A stretch of 25,706 nt of DNA. It comes from a virus. Where the stretch lies: IMG/VR virus record IMGVR_UViG_3300027909_000059, positions 1 through 25,706 of that record, one strand, 5' to 3'. Made by a program: the position numbers and the translations under genes. This document shows, piece by piece, positions 7,620 through 15,548 of this stretch. Below the pieces are notes generated by a model, which had not been told where the DNA came from, made no database searches, and saw only the letters and a program-made list of their open reading frames with translations. Numbering within the stretch: position 1 is the stretch's first letter; each line of letters starts with the position of its first letter.

Positions 7620-8966
7620 TCAATATACCTCATACGAACTGCCATTACCGATTACATTAATAGCTTGGTATGCTGTATTCATGACGAATGTTGTAGCGCC
7701 ATCAATGTTAACTGCACCACCAACCGTTGTAACCGTGATGTTATTCGCTGCAGCAGAGCCTGTTCTATCTTTTATGATAAATACTTGGCTTAACGTGGCA
7801 GCATTAGGCAATTGAACTGTTATGGCACCACCAGAACTATCCACACTTAAATATTCATCAGTGACCAAAACGACATAAGGCGTTGTATTAACATTCGTAT
7901 AATTTGCAGGAGTGACACCACTTGAAGCAATGGTAATCGTATTTGCTCCAGGAGTAACGACTATGCCAGCACCGCCAGTAATGGTCGCAGTTCCTAATTG
8001 ATCAGACGCAAGCGTAACAACTTTAGCGACAGAACCAACATTCACCCCATCGATACCCGCTATAAATGTTGCCGTATGAGTACCATTGGTACCTATGCGA
8101 ATTTTCGCATTATCACCAACAATACCACCATTACCAATAAGGATATTATTACCATCAGTTGTGGTGAGATTTGCTCCAGCGTTTATACCAAGCGCAATAT
8201 TACCAGTTCCTGTCGTTAAATTATAAAGAGCACTATAGCCGATAGAAGTATTATTAGATGCTCCTGCAAGGGCATTAAACATCGACCAGGCACCAACTGC
8301 GGTACACTGACTTCCTGTAGTCGATGAAACCATTGCTTGGTAGCCAATAGCAGTATTACTATCACCAGATGTATTAGAGGCTAATGCTATTTTACCCAAT
8401 GCCGTATTAGAAGTACCCGTAGTAATCGATCCCGTTGATCCGAGTAACATATTACTTGTTGGTGCAAAATCAAGTGTTTCAGTAGAAACAGCACCAGCAA
8501 ATACAATATTAGTATTTGCCGTGACGATGTTAATGTTGCCCAATGTAGGAGAAATAGGGCCACCGGTATTACCGGTAATGGTTGAAACAAAACCAGCTGA
8601 ATTTACTACCATATCAAGTGAATTTGGTCCTGGGGTAAAAACAATTGAACCATTACCACTGGTGATGGTTGCAAAGGCGGGATCTGCTCCCGTGGCACCT
8701 ATAAGAACCTGGCCATCCGTACCTACCCCTAAAGAGGTAAGACTGCCACCAGCATTACCAACTTGCACTGCATGATTGGTGGTACCAACTAAGGTGATAG
8801 TAAGGGTATTAGTACCTGGATTACCCGCAACATCAATATTACCTGAACCGACCAAAAATATTGTATTGGCAAAATCAGGTGGTACTGGTCCACCACTGTT
8901 ACCTTGGATAAAATCGACCGTTGCAAGCGCGGGGTTCCCTTGAAAATATTGCCCTAATTGACTCAT
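7620..8966 (-). CDS. Tail fibre with YadA-head-like repeats
   Basis: Protein of 448 residues, ATG 8966 with an AAGGAG site. The N-terminus (MSQLGQYFQGNPALATVDFI) leads into the GNSGGPV...GNPGTNTLT module seen in the neighbouring fibres. The middle (about residues 185-290) has repeats of the type NTAxGxxAxxxxTTGxxxxAxG, as in NTAIGYQAMVSSTTGSQCTAVG and NTSIGYSALYNLTTGTGNIALG, resembling the left-handed beta-roll head of trimeric autotransporters. It continues NNILIGNGG and TATFIAGIDGVNV, a segment often found in such proteins. The C-terminus resembles the beta-rich caps of fibre proteins. Function as a virion surface fibre is inferred from repeats and neighbours. Confidence 0.75.
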   Translation of the reverse strand: MSQLGQYFQGNPALATVDFIQGNSGGPVPPDFANTIFLVGSGNIDVAGNPGTNTLTITLVGTTNHAVQVGNAGGSLTSLGVGTDGQVLIGATGADPAFATITSGNGSIVFTPGPNSLDMVVNSAGFVSTITGNTGGPISPTLGNINIVTANTNIVFAGAVSTETLDFAPTSNMLLGSTGSITTGTSNTALGKIALASNTSGDSNTAIGYQAMVSSTTGSQCTAVGAWSMFNALAGASNNTSIGYSALYNLTTGTGNIALGINAGANLTTTDGNNILIGNGGIVGDNAKIRIGTNGTHTATFIAGIDGVNVGSVAKVVTLASDQLGTATITGGAGIVVTPGANTITIASSGVTPANYTNVNTTPYVVLVTDEYLSVDSSGGAITVQLPNAATLSQVFIIKDRTGSAAANNITVTTVGGAVNIDGATTFVMNTAYQAINVIGNGSSYEVY

Positions 8967-8975
8967 GATCTCTCC

Positions 8976-9329
8976 TTATCCATTAATAAATCCATAGAAT
9001 ATAGAAAGATACACAGAGCCCACAGTTGGCAATGCAACACCCAATGTTTTGACATAAAAACGAGTCCCTTGGGCTACCATAAAAGAACCGCCTGTTAATG
9101 TTTTATTTGATGCAACATCCATAATAACATAGCCATTAATGGGAAGAGGGAAATGATCATTGATCCCGTCCCACGATATCATCACTGGCTGATCACTGAG
9201 ATTCTGAACCATAAACCAATGTACTGGATTATCAAATGGAGCACCAATACCAGTATACGTTGCGGTGATCGATGCGAAACCAGTACTTCTTACCGGCTCT
9301 GGCATCACCCGTACTGCAAGATTAGACAT
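8976..9329 (-). CDS. Small virion-associated protein, paralogue of the next gene upstream
   Basis: The frame stays open up to 9536, but the start is set at ATG 9329 because GAAGGAG lies just upstream and the longer form would overlap the preceding gene by about 200 bases. The product has 117 residues (MSNLAVRVMPEPVRSTGF...). The segment ISWDGINDHFPL...GGSFMVAQGTRFYVK matches VSYDGTNDHDYI...CSLAQGTKIYVK in the upstream gene, so the two are tandem paralogues. The likely fold is a small beta sandwich, and it is probably a structural accessory between fibre genes. I do not recognise a named family. Confidence 0.72.
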   Translation of the reverse strand: MSNLAVRVMPEPVRSTGFASITATYTGIGAPFDNPVHWFMVQNLSDQPVMISWDGINDHFPLPINGYVIMDVASNKTLTGGSFMVAQGTRFYVKTLGVALPTVGSVYLSIFYGFING

Positions 9330-9339
9330 AGTTTCTCCT

Positions 9340-9681
9340 TCATACCTGAGGTTGATAGAATCCAGACAAGAACACAAAACCGGTTCCCGCCGCTCCTTTA
9401 ACATATATTTTCGTGCCTTGAGCAAGAGAACACATATTATTTTGAGGTTGAGAATTTGTTTGGAACTGAATATCCCGTACTGTCTTAGTAGGGATATAAT
9501 CATGATCATTGGTACCATCATAACTAACGGTAACATCTTTATCAGAATTATTTACAATACGTATTATGATACAGGGATGTGTGACACCTGCGGCACCTGA
9601 AACAAGCTGATAGGCACCGGTGAAAGAAAAGGAATCAATAGATGAGAGGGGGATGGGGAGAACCCTATTTTTTACTGCCAT
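9340..9681 (-). CDS. Small virion-associated protein, paralogue of the next gene downstream
   Basis: Protein of 113 residues, ATG 9681 with AAGGAG upstream, stop ten bases before the next start. It is beta-rich, with the segments IIIRIVNNSDKDVTVSYDGTND and LAQGTKIYVKGAAGTGFVFLSGFY. The S-Y/W-D-G-x-N-D-H and AQGT-R/K-x-Y-V-K motifs are shared with the downstream protein. Phage proteins of this size between fibre genes are often decoration or fibre-attachment proteins, but no function can be assigned from sequence alone. Confidence 0.75.
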   Translation of the reverse strand: MAVKNRVLPIPLSSIDSFSFTGAYQLVSGAAGVTHPCIIIRIVNNSDKDVTVSYDGTNDHDYIPTKTVRDIQFQTNSQPQNNMCSLAQGTKIYVKGAAGTGFVFLSGFYQPQV

Positions 9682-9707
9682 TCTGCTCTCCTTTTTTTAT
9701 AGATAAT

Positions 9708-9935
9708 TTATGCAACTACTTCTGCAGCAACCTCAGGTGATTCTTCTTGTGCTTTCTTTTGAGCAGCTTCAGCTTCAGCAGCAAGTGCTTTCTCTTTCAA
9801 TATAGCTAATTCTGCTTTAAATGCTTCTAATGCATTATCAAGATCATCAAAATTAACGACACCTGGCTGAAATGAAAACTGATAGTATTTTTCATTAACC
9901 GCCATTTCAAAATGACACAATATACGTTGATTCAT
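9708..9935 (-). CDS. Small protein with C-terminal coiled coil
   Basis: The start is set at ATG 9935 (MNQRILCHFEMAVNEKYYQF), with AAGGA seven bases upstream; a longer frame to 10001 would run through the hairpin after the preceding gene and lacks a site. The 75-residue product has an N-terminal part with YYQFSFQPG and then an acidic, alanine- and lysine-rich helix (about residues 28-65) with heptad spacing. Small coiled-coil proteins of this kind next to fibre genes may act as fibre chaperones or assembly factors; that is only a guess from position. Confidence 0.65.
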   Translation of the reverse strand: MNQRILCHFEMAVNEKYYQFSFQPGVVNFDDLDNALEAFKAELAILKEKALAAEAEAAQKKAQEESPEVAAEVVA

Positions 9936-9963
9936 AGAGTTCCTTATAAATAATAAATATGAA

Positions 9964-9994
9964 GCCTCCTTTAGTTTATATAACCAAAGGAGGC
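9964..9994 (-). terminator. Hairpin after the solenoid fibre gene
   Basis: GCCTCCTTT (9964-9972) pairs with AAAGGAGGC (9986-9994). On the minus strand it begins 13 bases after the stop of the 10007-11077 gene and is followed by a U-rich run (UUCAUAUUUAUUAUUUAU). It may be a partial terminator or an mRNA-stabilising end inside the operon. Confidence 0.5.
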
Positions 9995-10006
9995 AAATCA
10001 ATCACC

Positions 10007-11077
10007 CTATGCAGCACACGTGAAATTCGTCCAAACTCCAGCAGCGGTAGCAATGAACATACGATCAGCAGCTCCCGTTGGTGTTGTATTAATGTACGTA
10101 TCACCCGCATGTAATGCTAAGCCACCCGCAGGGGCACCTGCTCCTGTATACATAAATATTGGACCAGGAAGTTCAACAAATGGCGCATTAAGGAAAATAC
10201 CATTAGTACCTGCTCTTATGATTGTTCCCGCAACACCAGTAGTTGAACCAATGGTTATTTGGTTATCAATCGCTCCAGTACCAATTAAAATAGTTTTAAT
10301 ACCAGTACCAACGGCACCGATGCTAATAGTCATGGCTCCGGTTGAAGCACCAATAAAGATAGCACCTGTCTGAGCAGCACCACCGATATTTATAGAACCA
10401 GCGACCATACTATCACCGATTGCAATAGACCCACCTGCCTGTGTAGCACCAATACTGATTACGTTAGCACCAGTTCCACCAATGTTGATGACATTTGCTA
10501 CAGCCGCACCAGTACCAATATTAATGGTCTTGAATGCACCGACTCCTGTTCCTATATTAATCGTTCCCAAACCAATGCCGATACCAATATCAATTGTATT
10601 GGCCGCACTAGAATTTCCTATAGCAATCGTTCCTGATTGGAGAGTACCACCAATATTGATACTACCGGTTGTTAATGAAGGTCCGATATTGAAAATAGAA
10701 GCGCCAACACCATCAAGACCAAATCCACCGGTACCTACAAATATATCAACACTGGTAGCACCATTAATATTACCAAATGAGTTCACCGTAGAAGCAGTAG
10801 TAGTCGCAAGATTAGTCTGCCCAGTACTGGTAAGAGTCGTGAATACACCAGCACCACCTGCTGCTTCTATAAGAGACCAGGTTGCTACATTAGCAATAAT
10901 TGATACCAAAATATAGGCGACCGCAGGAGAGACCGCTTTATTAATCCAAATAGTACCTAATTGATAACCCGTGTCTGCTCCAGTTGGTGCTCTGAGAGCC
11001 TGTATAGGAGCTGGAGCTACTGCTATCAGTGCATCCGATAACCCATATGCTACTTTTGCCCTAAATTGTGCTGCCAT
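10007..11077 (-). CDS. Beta-solenoid tail fibre-like protein
   Basis: Protein of 356 residues, ATG 11077 with AAGGAG upstream. N-terminal residues 40-70 (GTIWINKAVSPAVAYILV ... NVATWSLI) resemble the WWLNT...ATW attachment segment of the three fibre paralogues. Residues about 125-290 are a string of short turns of the form (I/S)I-x-I-G-x-x-x-x-x-G, about 10-13 residues each (SINIGGTLQSG, TIAIGNSSAAN, TINIGTGVGAF), which would stack as a beta solenoid. The C-terminus has GDTYINTTPTGAADRMFIATAAGVW, another motif common in phage fibres. It starts near the divergent plus-strand mini-operon. Confidence 0.75.
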   Translation of the reverse strand: MAAQFRAKVAYGLSDALIAVAPAPIQALRAPTGADTGYQLGTIWINKAVSPAVAYILVSIIANVATWSLIEAAGGAGVFTTLTSTGQTNLATTTASTVNSFGNINGATSVDIFVGTGGFGLDGVGASIFNIGPSLTTGSINIGGTLQSGTIAIGNSSAANTIDIGIGIGLGTINIGTGVGAFKTINIGTGAAVANVINIGGTGANVISIGATQAGGSIAIGDSMVAGSINIGGAAQTGAIFIGASTGAMTISIGAVGTGIKTILIGTGAIDNQITIGSTTGVAGTIIRAGTNGIFLNAPFVELPGPIFMYTGAGAPAGGLALHAGDTYINTTPTGAADRMFIATAAGVWTNFTCAA

Positions 11078-11135
11078 AGTATCTCCTTTTAAAAAGTTTT
11101 AATGTTAATCCCATAGAATCATAGCTAAAATTTAT

Positions 11136-11164
11136 TTGCAATCTTTTCTATATTAGTGTATAGT
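11136..11164 (+). promoter_or_regulatory. Probable sigma70-type promoter for the RHH mini-operon
   Basis: TTGCAA (11136-11141), 17 bases, TATAGT (11159-11164; five of six consensus). The predicted start near 11171 lies about 27 bases before the ATG at 11198. An inverted repeat, CTATAT (11148-11153) and ATATAG (11170-11175), brackets the -10 box and could be an operator for the ribbon-helix-helix protein, though AT-rich DNA makes chance matches likely. Confidence 0.5.
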
Positions 11165-11197
11165 TAGTTATATAGATATAAACATTAAAGGGAACCC

Positions 11198-11371
11198 ATG
11201 GAAGAACTGAATAGAAAAAAGCCGACAAGAAAGCAGGTTATATTCGATGTTTCAGAAGAGGATCATCGATTAATCAAGCGAATGGCGATGAATCAAAAAA
11301 TGACGATGCGGGAATGGATCATCAATGCAATGGCTGATGCTATCAAAAAGATGCAGGAGCCGATTATATGA
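11198..11371 (+). CDS. Ribbon-helix-helix DNA-binding protein
   Basis: ORF of 57 residues, ATG 11198 with AAGGG five bases upstream, stop TGA at 11369-11371. After a basic N-terminus (NRKKPTRKQ) comes a short strand (VIFDVS), a helix starting EEDHRLIKRMAM, a turn, and a second helix starting TMREWIINAMADAIKK. This is the strand-helix-helix pattern of Arc/MetJ-type repressors, which bind DNA as dimers through the strand. It is encoded opposite to the surrounding late operon, led by its own promoter, and its last codons overlap the next small gene as ATGA. It probably regulates its own operon or phage genes. Confidence 0.72.
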   Translation: MEELNRKKPTRKQVIFDVSEEDHRLIKRMAMNQKMTMREWIINAMADAIKKMQEPII

Positions 11372-11496
11372 TACTGATTAAATTATTAATGATCATGGCG
11401 CTTTGTACTGCATCACTAGTTACGTTGTATGTATTTATGTTAGTGAATAAAGAAATAGATAATGCGTGGGAAAAATTTCGAAAGGGAAAATCATGA
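11368..11496 (+). CDS. 42-residue membrane protein
   Basis: ATG 11368 overlaps the RHH stop codon (ATGA), and AGGAG lies eight bases upstream inside the RHH gene, so translation is coupled. The sequence begins MILIKLLMIMALCTASLVTL and is hydrophobic to about residue 26, followed by a charged tail (NKEIDNAWEKFRKGKS). One membrane span is predicted. Candidate roles include a holin-like or antiholin-like lysis control protein, a superinfection-exclusion protein or a small toxin; the sequence does not decide between them. Confidence 0.62.
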   Translation: MILIKLLMIMALCTASLVTLYVFMLVNKEIDNAWEKFRKGKS

Positions 11497-11624
11497 ATGA
11501 GAATGAATTGAAAGAATTGATGCAATACATAAAGAGCATTAATAATAACATCATGTTTATGACGGTAATTAGTATGTCTTATTATTGGTATTGGTTTGTA
11601 AATACCCTCATATTCCAGGCGTAA
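11493..11624 (+). CDS. 43-residue membrane protein
   Basis: ATG 11493 again overlaps the previous stop (ATGA), with AAGGG six bases upstream. Residues 1-18 are polar and acidic (MNENELKELMQYIKSINN), while residues 20-41 are hydrophobic and aromatic (IMFMTVISMSYYWYWFVN). It therefore has a single C-terminal span, opposite in layout to its 42-residue neighbour. The last 17 bases overlap the end of the convergent coiled-coil gene. No family is recognised; the coupled pair of tiny membrane proteins suggests a joint function. Confidence 0.58.
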   Translation: MNENELKELMQYIKSINNNIMFMTVISMSYYWYWFVNTLIFQA

Positions 11625-12558
11625 TTTTCTGGTCCTGTAATAAATTCGATACGAAGCCTGAATGTTCTGATGCGCAATTTTCATATGCTAAACGATCAGC
11701 TTCTGCGCGATTAGCTTGAGCTCTTTCTATCTCAACCATGCTCAATTCTTCTGGTCGAGCTTCTTGGCTTTTACCTTCTTTAAGCACTTCAATCTTATTG
11801 ACCAAGCCACCGTATACCCGTTCTAATCGAGCAATACGCATGCTACCAGCCAATCGTGTCTCGACTTCTTCCCTATCGTGTTTATCTAAATCACGGCTTA
11901 TGCATCCAACTTTTTGTTCAATACTGTCTTGTTTCTTCTTCTGTTGTTTTACATAGTTATTGCCATCAACAAGCAGCTGCTTCATTTGTTCTCTATATCT
12001 GCCTATTGAATCAGCAATTTCACGTTGCCTAACCGCGACGATATTCAAATTGTTATGTATTTCATTCATTTTAGATGTGGTTACGTGTGTATGATCAATA
12101 AGGTCACATAGTATAAGTTTATGACCGTTTTGTTCTTCGTGCAATCCTTCTAAATGTAATGATTCTAATCCATTAATACGCATATCAATTCTATCATGCC
12201 TATTTTGTAGTTCCTCATGATGAATATCAAGCGCTATCTTCTGTTGATCAATAATCGCCTGTAAAGAAACCAGTTGTTCGGCAAGCCTCTGTCCTTCTTG
12301 CCTTTGTTGCTTTAATAATTCTGATTGCTTTTCTTGTTCATGGAGCAATCGAGCTGGATCACAAAAACCGCTCAGGTCAAAATTTGAAGAGCCACGACTA
12401 TGCCATGGAACTGGAAATTGTGGGCTCAGGCTTGGACTTCTTCGCCGGATTATGGGCGAATGCTTTCGGGTGTTACTCTTATTATTACGTACGGCACATA
12501 CATTACTATTCATGCTTAAAATGGTTACATAAAGACACAATAGTGAGAACATATTCAT
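11608..12558 (-). CDS. Exported coiled-coil protein with signal peptide
   Basis: Protein of 316 residues with ATG at 12558, four bases after the upstream stop; its ribosome binding site is weak (GGTGAT), so coupling is likely. Residues 1-22 (MNMFSLLCLYVTILSMNSNV, then CA) look like a Sec signal peptide. A basic, proline-rich linker follows to about residue 55, then long helices rich in Q, E, K and L (about 70-270), consistent with an extended coiled coil. A signal peptide on a protein encoded among virion genes is unusual. It could be a secreted or periplasmic factor, or a virion protein whose hydrophobic N-terminus helps DNA delivery. No named family is recognised. Confidence 0.7.
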   Translation of the reverse strand: MNMFSLLCLYVTILSMNSNVCAVRNNKSNTRKHSPIIRRRSPSLSPQFPVPWHSRGSSNFDLSGFCDPARLLHEQEKQSELLKQQRQEGQRLAEQLVSLQAIIDQQKIALDIHHEELQNRHDRIDMRINGLESLHLEGLHEEQNGHKLILCDLIDHTHVTTSKMNEIHNNLNIVAVRQREIADSIGRYREQMKQLLVDGNNYVKQQKKKQDSIEQKVGCISRDLDKHDREEVETRLAGSMRIARLERVYGGLVNKIEVLKEGKSQEARPEELSMVEIERAQANRAEADRLAYENCASEHSGFVSNLLQDQKITPGI

Positions 12559-12562
12559 CGTA

Positions 12563-14003
12563 TCACCGTTTTGGCATTATGGTACGAGCACCGCCAAGAT
12601 TTATTGGTTGCATTGGTTCTTTTTTAGATACAGGAGGCTTCGATTCTCCAACAAATTTCTCTGCAAGTTTGTCTAATTCTGCTTGAGCTCTTTCCTCAAC
12701 CAAAATAGCTAATTCTGCTGGTCGCTTACCACGATTCTCTTTAATAATTTCTTTCATAGCTTTGGCACGCGCATGTTCAGCTTCATTCGCTATCTTCATA
12801 CTTCTGATTATTTTCTTTTTTCCTGCGTCAGTATTTGAAAGCGTTGGTATCTGTTGCATAAATGCTCGAAGATCTTGGTCAGTAATGCGAGCACCAAAAA
12901 TAGATTTTGCTCCAGAAATAAATTGGCTACTTAATTTTTCAAATTCTTCAGTGTCTGGTGATGTTAAACGCTGAATAGAGCGTAATACACCTACAACAGG
13001 GCTCACTAAACCTCCTATAGCACCGCCTACTGCGGTACCAACAGCTGCTCCTGGAGCAGCGGCAAGGCCGGCCGTGACGCCTCCTCCTAACAATCCTCCT
13101 ATTACACCACCAATTGCTCCTCCAGCGCCAACACCGGTCACCGGAGAAACATGTTCTTCTATATTTTTAAGACCGCTGTAATAGGCAGAAAAAGGCAAAC
13201 TCCCCTCATTAACTAATTTTAGCATTCTATCAAGGCGATTATCTGATTCTCGAGCTGCTTTATCAACTGACAAAACTTGGTCATAATATTTTTGCGTTTC
13301 TTTATGAGCAGCAGCTTCTTCTTTATGTAATTGTTTTTTTTGTTCGTGGGTTAAGATCTTTTTTTCTTTCTCAGCTTTTTTTTGTTCAACGGGAGTTAAT
13401 TTTCTTTGTGGTGCTATTGCTTGCTGAACTGCTTGTTGTTCCTGTATTTGCTGCTGTACTGGTGAAGCAGCCATTTGAGGTGCCGCAGCTTCTTCAGGAA
13501 TGTTCTCAACAGGTTGTTGAGCAGCCTGCAGTTGCTCTTGCATTGGCAGTTGAGGAGCATTTGGTAATTGGAACTGAGCATATGGAGCGCGATTAGTAAC
13601 AGGAGCCTGTTCTTGTTCTTGTGCACCCATGAGTTGTGTAAGACCTTGGCCTTCTTGATTCTCTAATAATGGCAGTGCTTGTTCAGCTTGTTCCGGTGAC
13701 ATGTTAAATAATGACTGCAAGTGACTTTTTTTCTGTTCACGCAGACGATCTTTGACCACATAATCAAGGATCTCTGGTTGCAATCCTGCAAGATGATGTG
13801 CTTCTTGTGCAGGGATATTCAATAAATGCTGCAAGCCAGAAGCAGTTTGTTGTTGCTTCCTACGTTGCGATAGTTCCTGTGCTCTGCCATGTATTAAACC
13901 ACCTAATACACTCGAAACTGCATTGAAGTAGGGCGTTTCCTGTTCATATTTTTGTTGAGCGCTATAATCACGATTTCTATACGGATCATTAATAACCTGT
14001 GCC
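12563..14003 (-). CDS. Probable internal virion / DNA ejection protein
   Basis: Protein of about 480 residues. The ATG (14003-14005) overlaps the previous stop as TAATG, so the true 5' end is at 14005. The N-terminal half is Q- and E-rich and low in complexity (about residues 120-220). Residues about 290-340 are a glycine/alanine/valine-rich zipper (GAGGAIGGVIGGLLGGG, then GTAVGGAIGGLVSPVVG) able to enter membranes. The C-terminal part (FISGAKSIFGARITDQDL ... TLSNTDAGKKKIIRSMKI ... MKEIIKENRGKRPAEL) resembles a conserved region I associate with podovirus internal proteins. Together with its upstream neighbour, which also has a glycine zipper, this suggests a protein released into the host envelope during DNA injection. 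Confidence 0.7.
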
Positions 14004-14004
14004 A

Positions 14005-14997
14005 TTATACCCCCTTCTGAAGTCTTTTAAGTGCGATTAAATTAGCGAACGTATTGATCGATGGTTTTCTACCAGTCCCTTTTGTACGCGCATCCACAAG
14101 TGAGCCGGTTCTGTTTTTATTCAGTATTTGATTTACCACCGCTTCTTGTTGTTTTTTTGCTTTTCGATTGGCAAGGATTTGGCTAATACCAAAATCACCA
14201 CCGCCTTGTAAATAACCTCCAAGCAATCCAGCACCTGTTTCAAGAGTCCGTTCACCAGTAGAAGGCATTTGCGGTAATGGTGGTTGTGCAGGGAAATAAT
14301 GCTGTTCAGTTTGTGGTGTTAATCCCATTCTTAATAGATCAAGTGCTCGGCCTTGGTTCTCTAGTCCATACTGTGCTCGTAAGGCAGCAATGCCTTGGTC
14401 AAATTCTGATTGAGCACCAGCAAGAGATCCCGTAAGATCACTTGAATAACGAGTATCCGATCCACCAAGTGCAGAAAATCGTTCAGCAATACTGGGCAAT
14501 GATTCACTTTGAAACTTAGATCGTGCTTGTTGCTCAATGGGTTCAAATCCTCCGTACGGATTTTCCAGTTGAGATTTGCCCTGGCTGAGGAGATAATTCA
14601 AAACATTTTGTTGTTCTGGACTATAAAGATTCGGTGAGGTTTGGTAGCCACCTTCTGTGCCAAGCGTAGTAGCTCCTGGAGCACCCGCAGTTGCTGGTTG
14701 TCCAGCAGTACTTTGATCAGTAGGAGAAGGAACTTGAACGGTACTTGGATCTACATAGCCAGCAGGATATCTACCAAATTTTCTGTAATATTTGTCCGCT
14801 TTTTTTTGCGCTTTCAATGCAGCTTTTGCTTTTTTCTTTTCAGGATCTCTTCGGATACCGGATAAAAGTCCTGCCAATCCACCAATACCTGCACCGATTG
14901 CAGTTCCTATACCAGGAAAAATTGCTGATCCTACTGCTGCGCCCGTTGCAGCTCCTCCCAAACCACCACCAACCCCTTGGCTTGTATCATATGGCAT
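14005..14997 (-). CDS. Glycine-zipper internal virion protein
   Basis: The start is set at ATG 14997 (MPYDTSQGVGGG) because GAGGAG lies seven bases upstream; the frame extends five codons further without a better site. The product has 330 residues. Residues 8-46 form a G/A-rich zipper (GGAATGAAVGSAIFPGIG, then AIGAGIGGLAGLLSG), followed by a basic K/A-rich helix and a Q/S-rich body with the segment FSALGGSDTRYSSDLTGSLA. Zippers of this kind in short-tailed phages belong to ejection proteins that form a channel across the cell envelope. Its stop overlaps the next start. Confidence 0.68.
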   Translation of the reverse strand: MPYDTSQGVGGGLGGAATGAAVGSAIFPGIGTAIGAGIGGLAGLLSGIRRDPEKKKAKAALKAQKKADKYYRKFGRYPAGYVDPSTVQVPSPTDQSTAGQPATAGAPGATTLGTEGGYQTSPNLYSPEQQNVLNYLLSQGKSQLENPYGGFEPIEQQARSKFQSESLPSIAERFSALGGSDTRYSSDLTGSLAGAQSEFDQGIAALRAQYGLENQGRALDLLRMGLTPQTEQHYFPAQPPLPQMPSTGERTLETGAGLLGGYLQGGGDFGISQILANRKAKKQQEAVVNQILNKNRTGSLVDARTKGTGRKPSINTFANLIALKRLQKGV

Positions 14998-15008
14998 TAC
15001 TATTCTCC

Positions 15009-15548
15009 TCAACTTTGCACATATTCAAGAATGATATACGTAATAGTAAAATTAGTTCTATTTGATCCCGTTATAATAGTGACATTTGTTCCATCAACTT
15101 TCAACTCTATTTCATTCGCATCAGTAGGAGAAGCATATGGCAACGGAATATAATTCCCTGCTGTATCAGTTGAGCATCCATAAATTCGTGTAAATGAAGT
15201 CATGGCTGTACACGTTATGCCGTGGGCCACTGCTTTTGTTCCCGTATTAGGCAATGAACCGAAATCAATTACTTTACGCCATATTTGTCTATCTTCAGCC
15301 GTTTGTGCCGTGGAAGATGTTAGTGCAGGATTACTGAAAAGAAGCTGTCCATTAACAAATTCTGTCAGCGGATATTGCCCCGTATCTTTTATGTTCAACA
15401 GATTCGCAATGTTATTTACCTGCTGATACAGCCGAACAAGAAGTTCTTTAAATGCAGGACTAGTAACATCAACATCGAGTAACTGAGAAATATCCCATAC
15501 TTGGGTTGTTTGGATAAAGGCACCATACTGAATAGAATCTTGTGGCAT
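15009..15548 (-). CDS. Phage structural protein, probable tail accessory
   Basis: Protein of 179 residues; its ATG at 15548 overlaps the previous stop as TAATG. The first half is helical (ISQLLDVDVTSPAFKELLVR) and the second beta-rich, with the segments VIDFGSLPNTGTKAVAHGI and FTRIYGCSTDTAGNYIPLPY, a pattern I associate with phage tail or neck proteins in gene sets like this. It lies between the large hub-like gene and the internal proteins. Exact role unknown. Confidence 0.68.
   Translation of the reverse strand: MPQDSIQYGAFIQTTQVWDISQLLDVDVTSPAFKELLVRLYQQVNNIANLLNIKDTGQYPLTEFVNGQLLFSNPALTSSTAQTAEDRQIWRKVIDFGSLPNTGTKAVAHGITCTAMTSFTRIYGCSTDTAGNYIPLPYASPTDANEIELKVDGTNVTIITGSNRTNFTITYIILEYVQS

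Noticed and set aside
8976-9536. Longer start for the 117-residue protein
   Set aside because: The extension overlaps the upstream gene by about 200 bases and reads as an out-of-frame hydrophobic shadow; the internal ATG 9329 has a strong GAAGGAG site.
11364-11684. Minus-strand 106-residue ORF
   Set aside because: It lies antisense to the mini-operon and overlaps the end of the coiled-coil gene; composition is irregular and no ribosome binding site is seen.
12384-12686. Plus-strand 100-residue ORF
   Set aside because: It is antisense to two well-supported minus-strand genes and shows no ribosome binding site or family.
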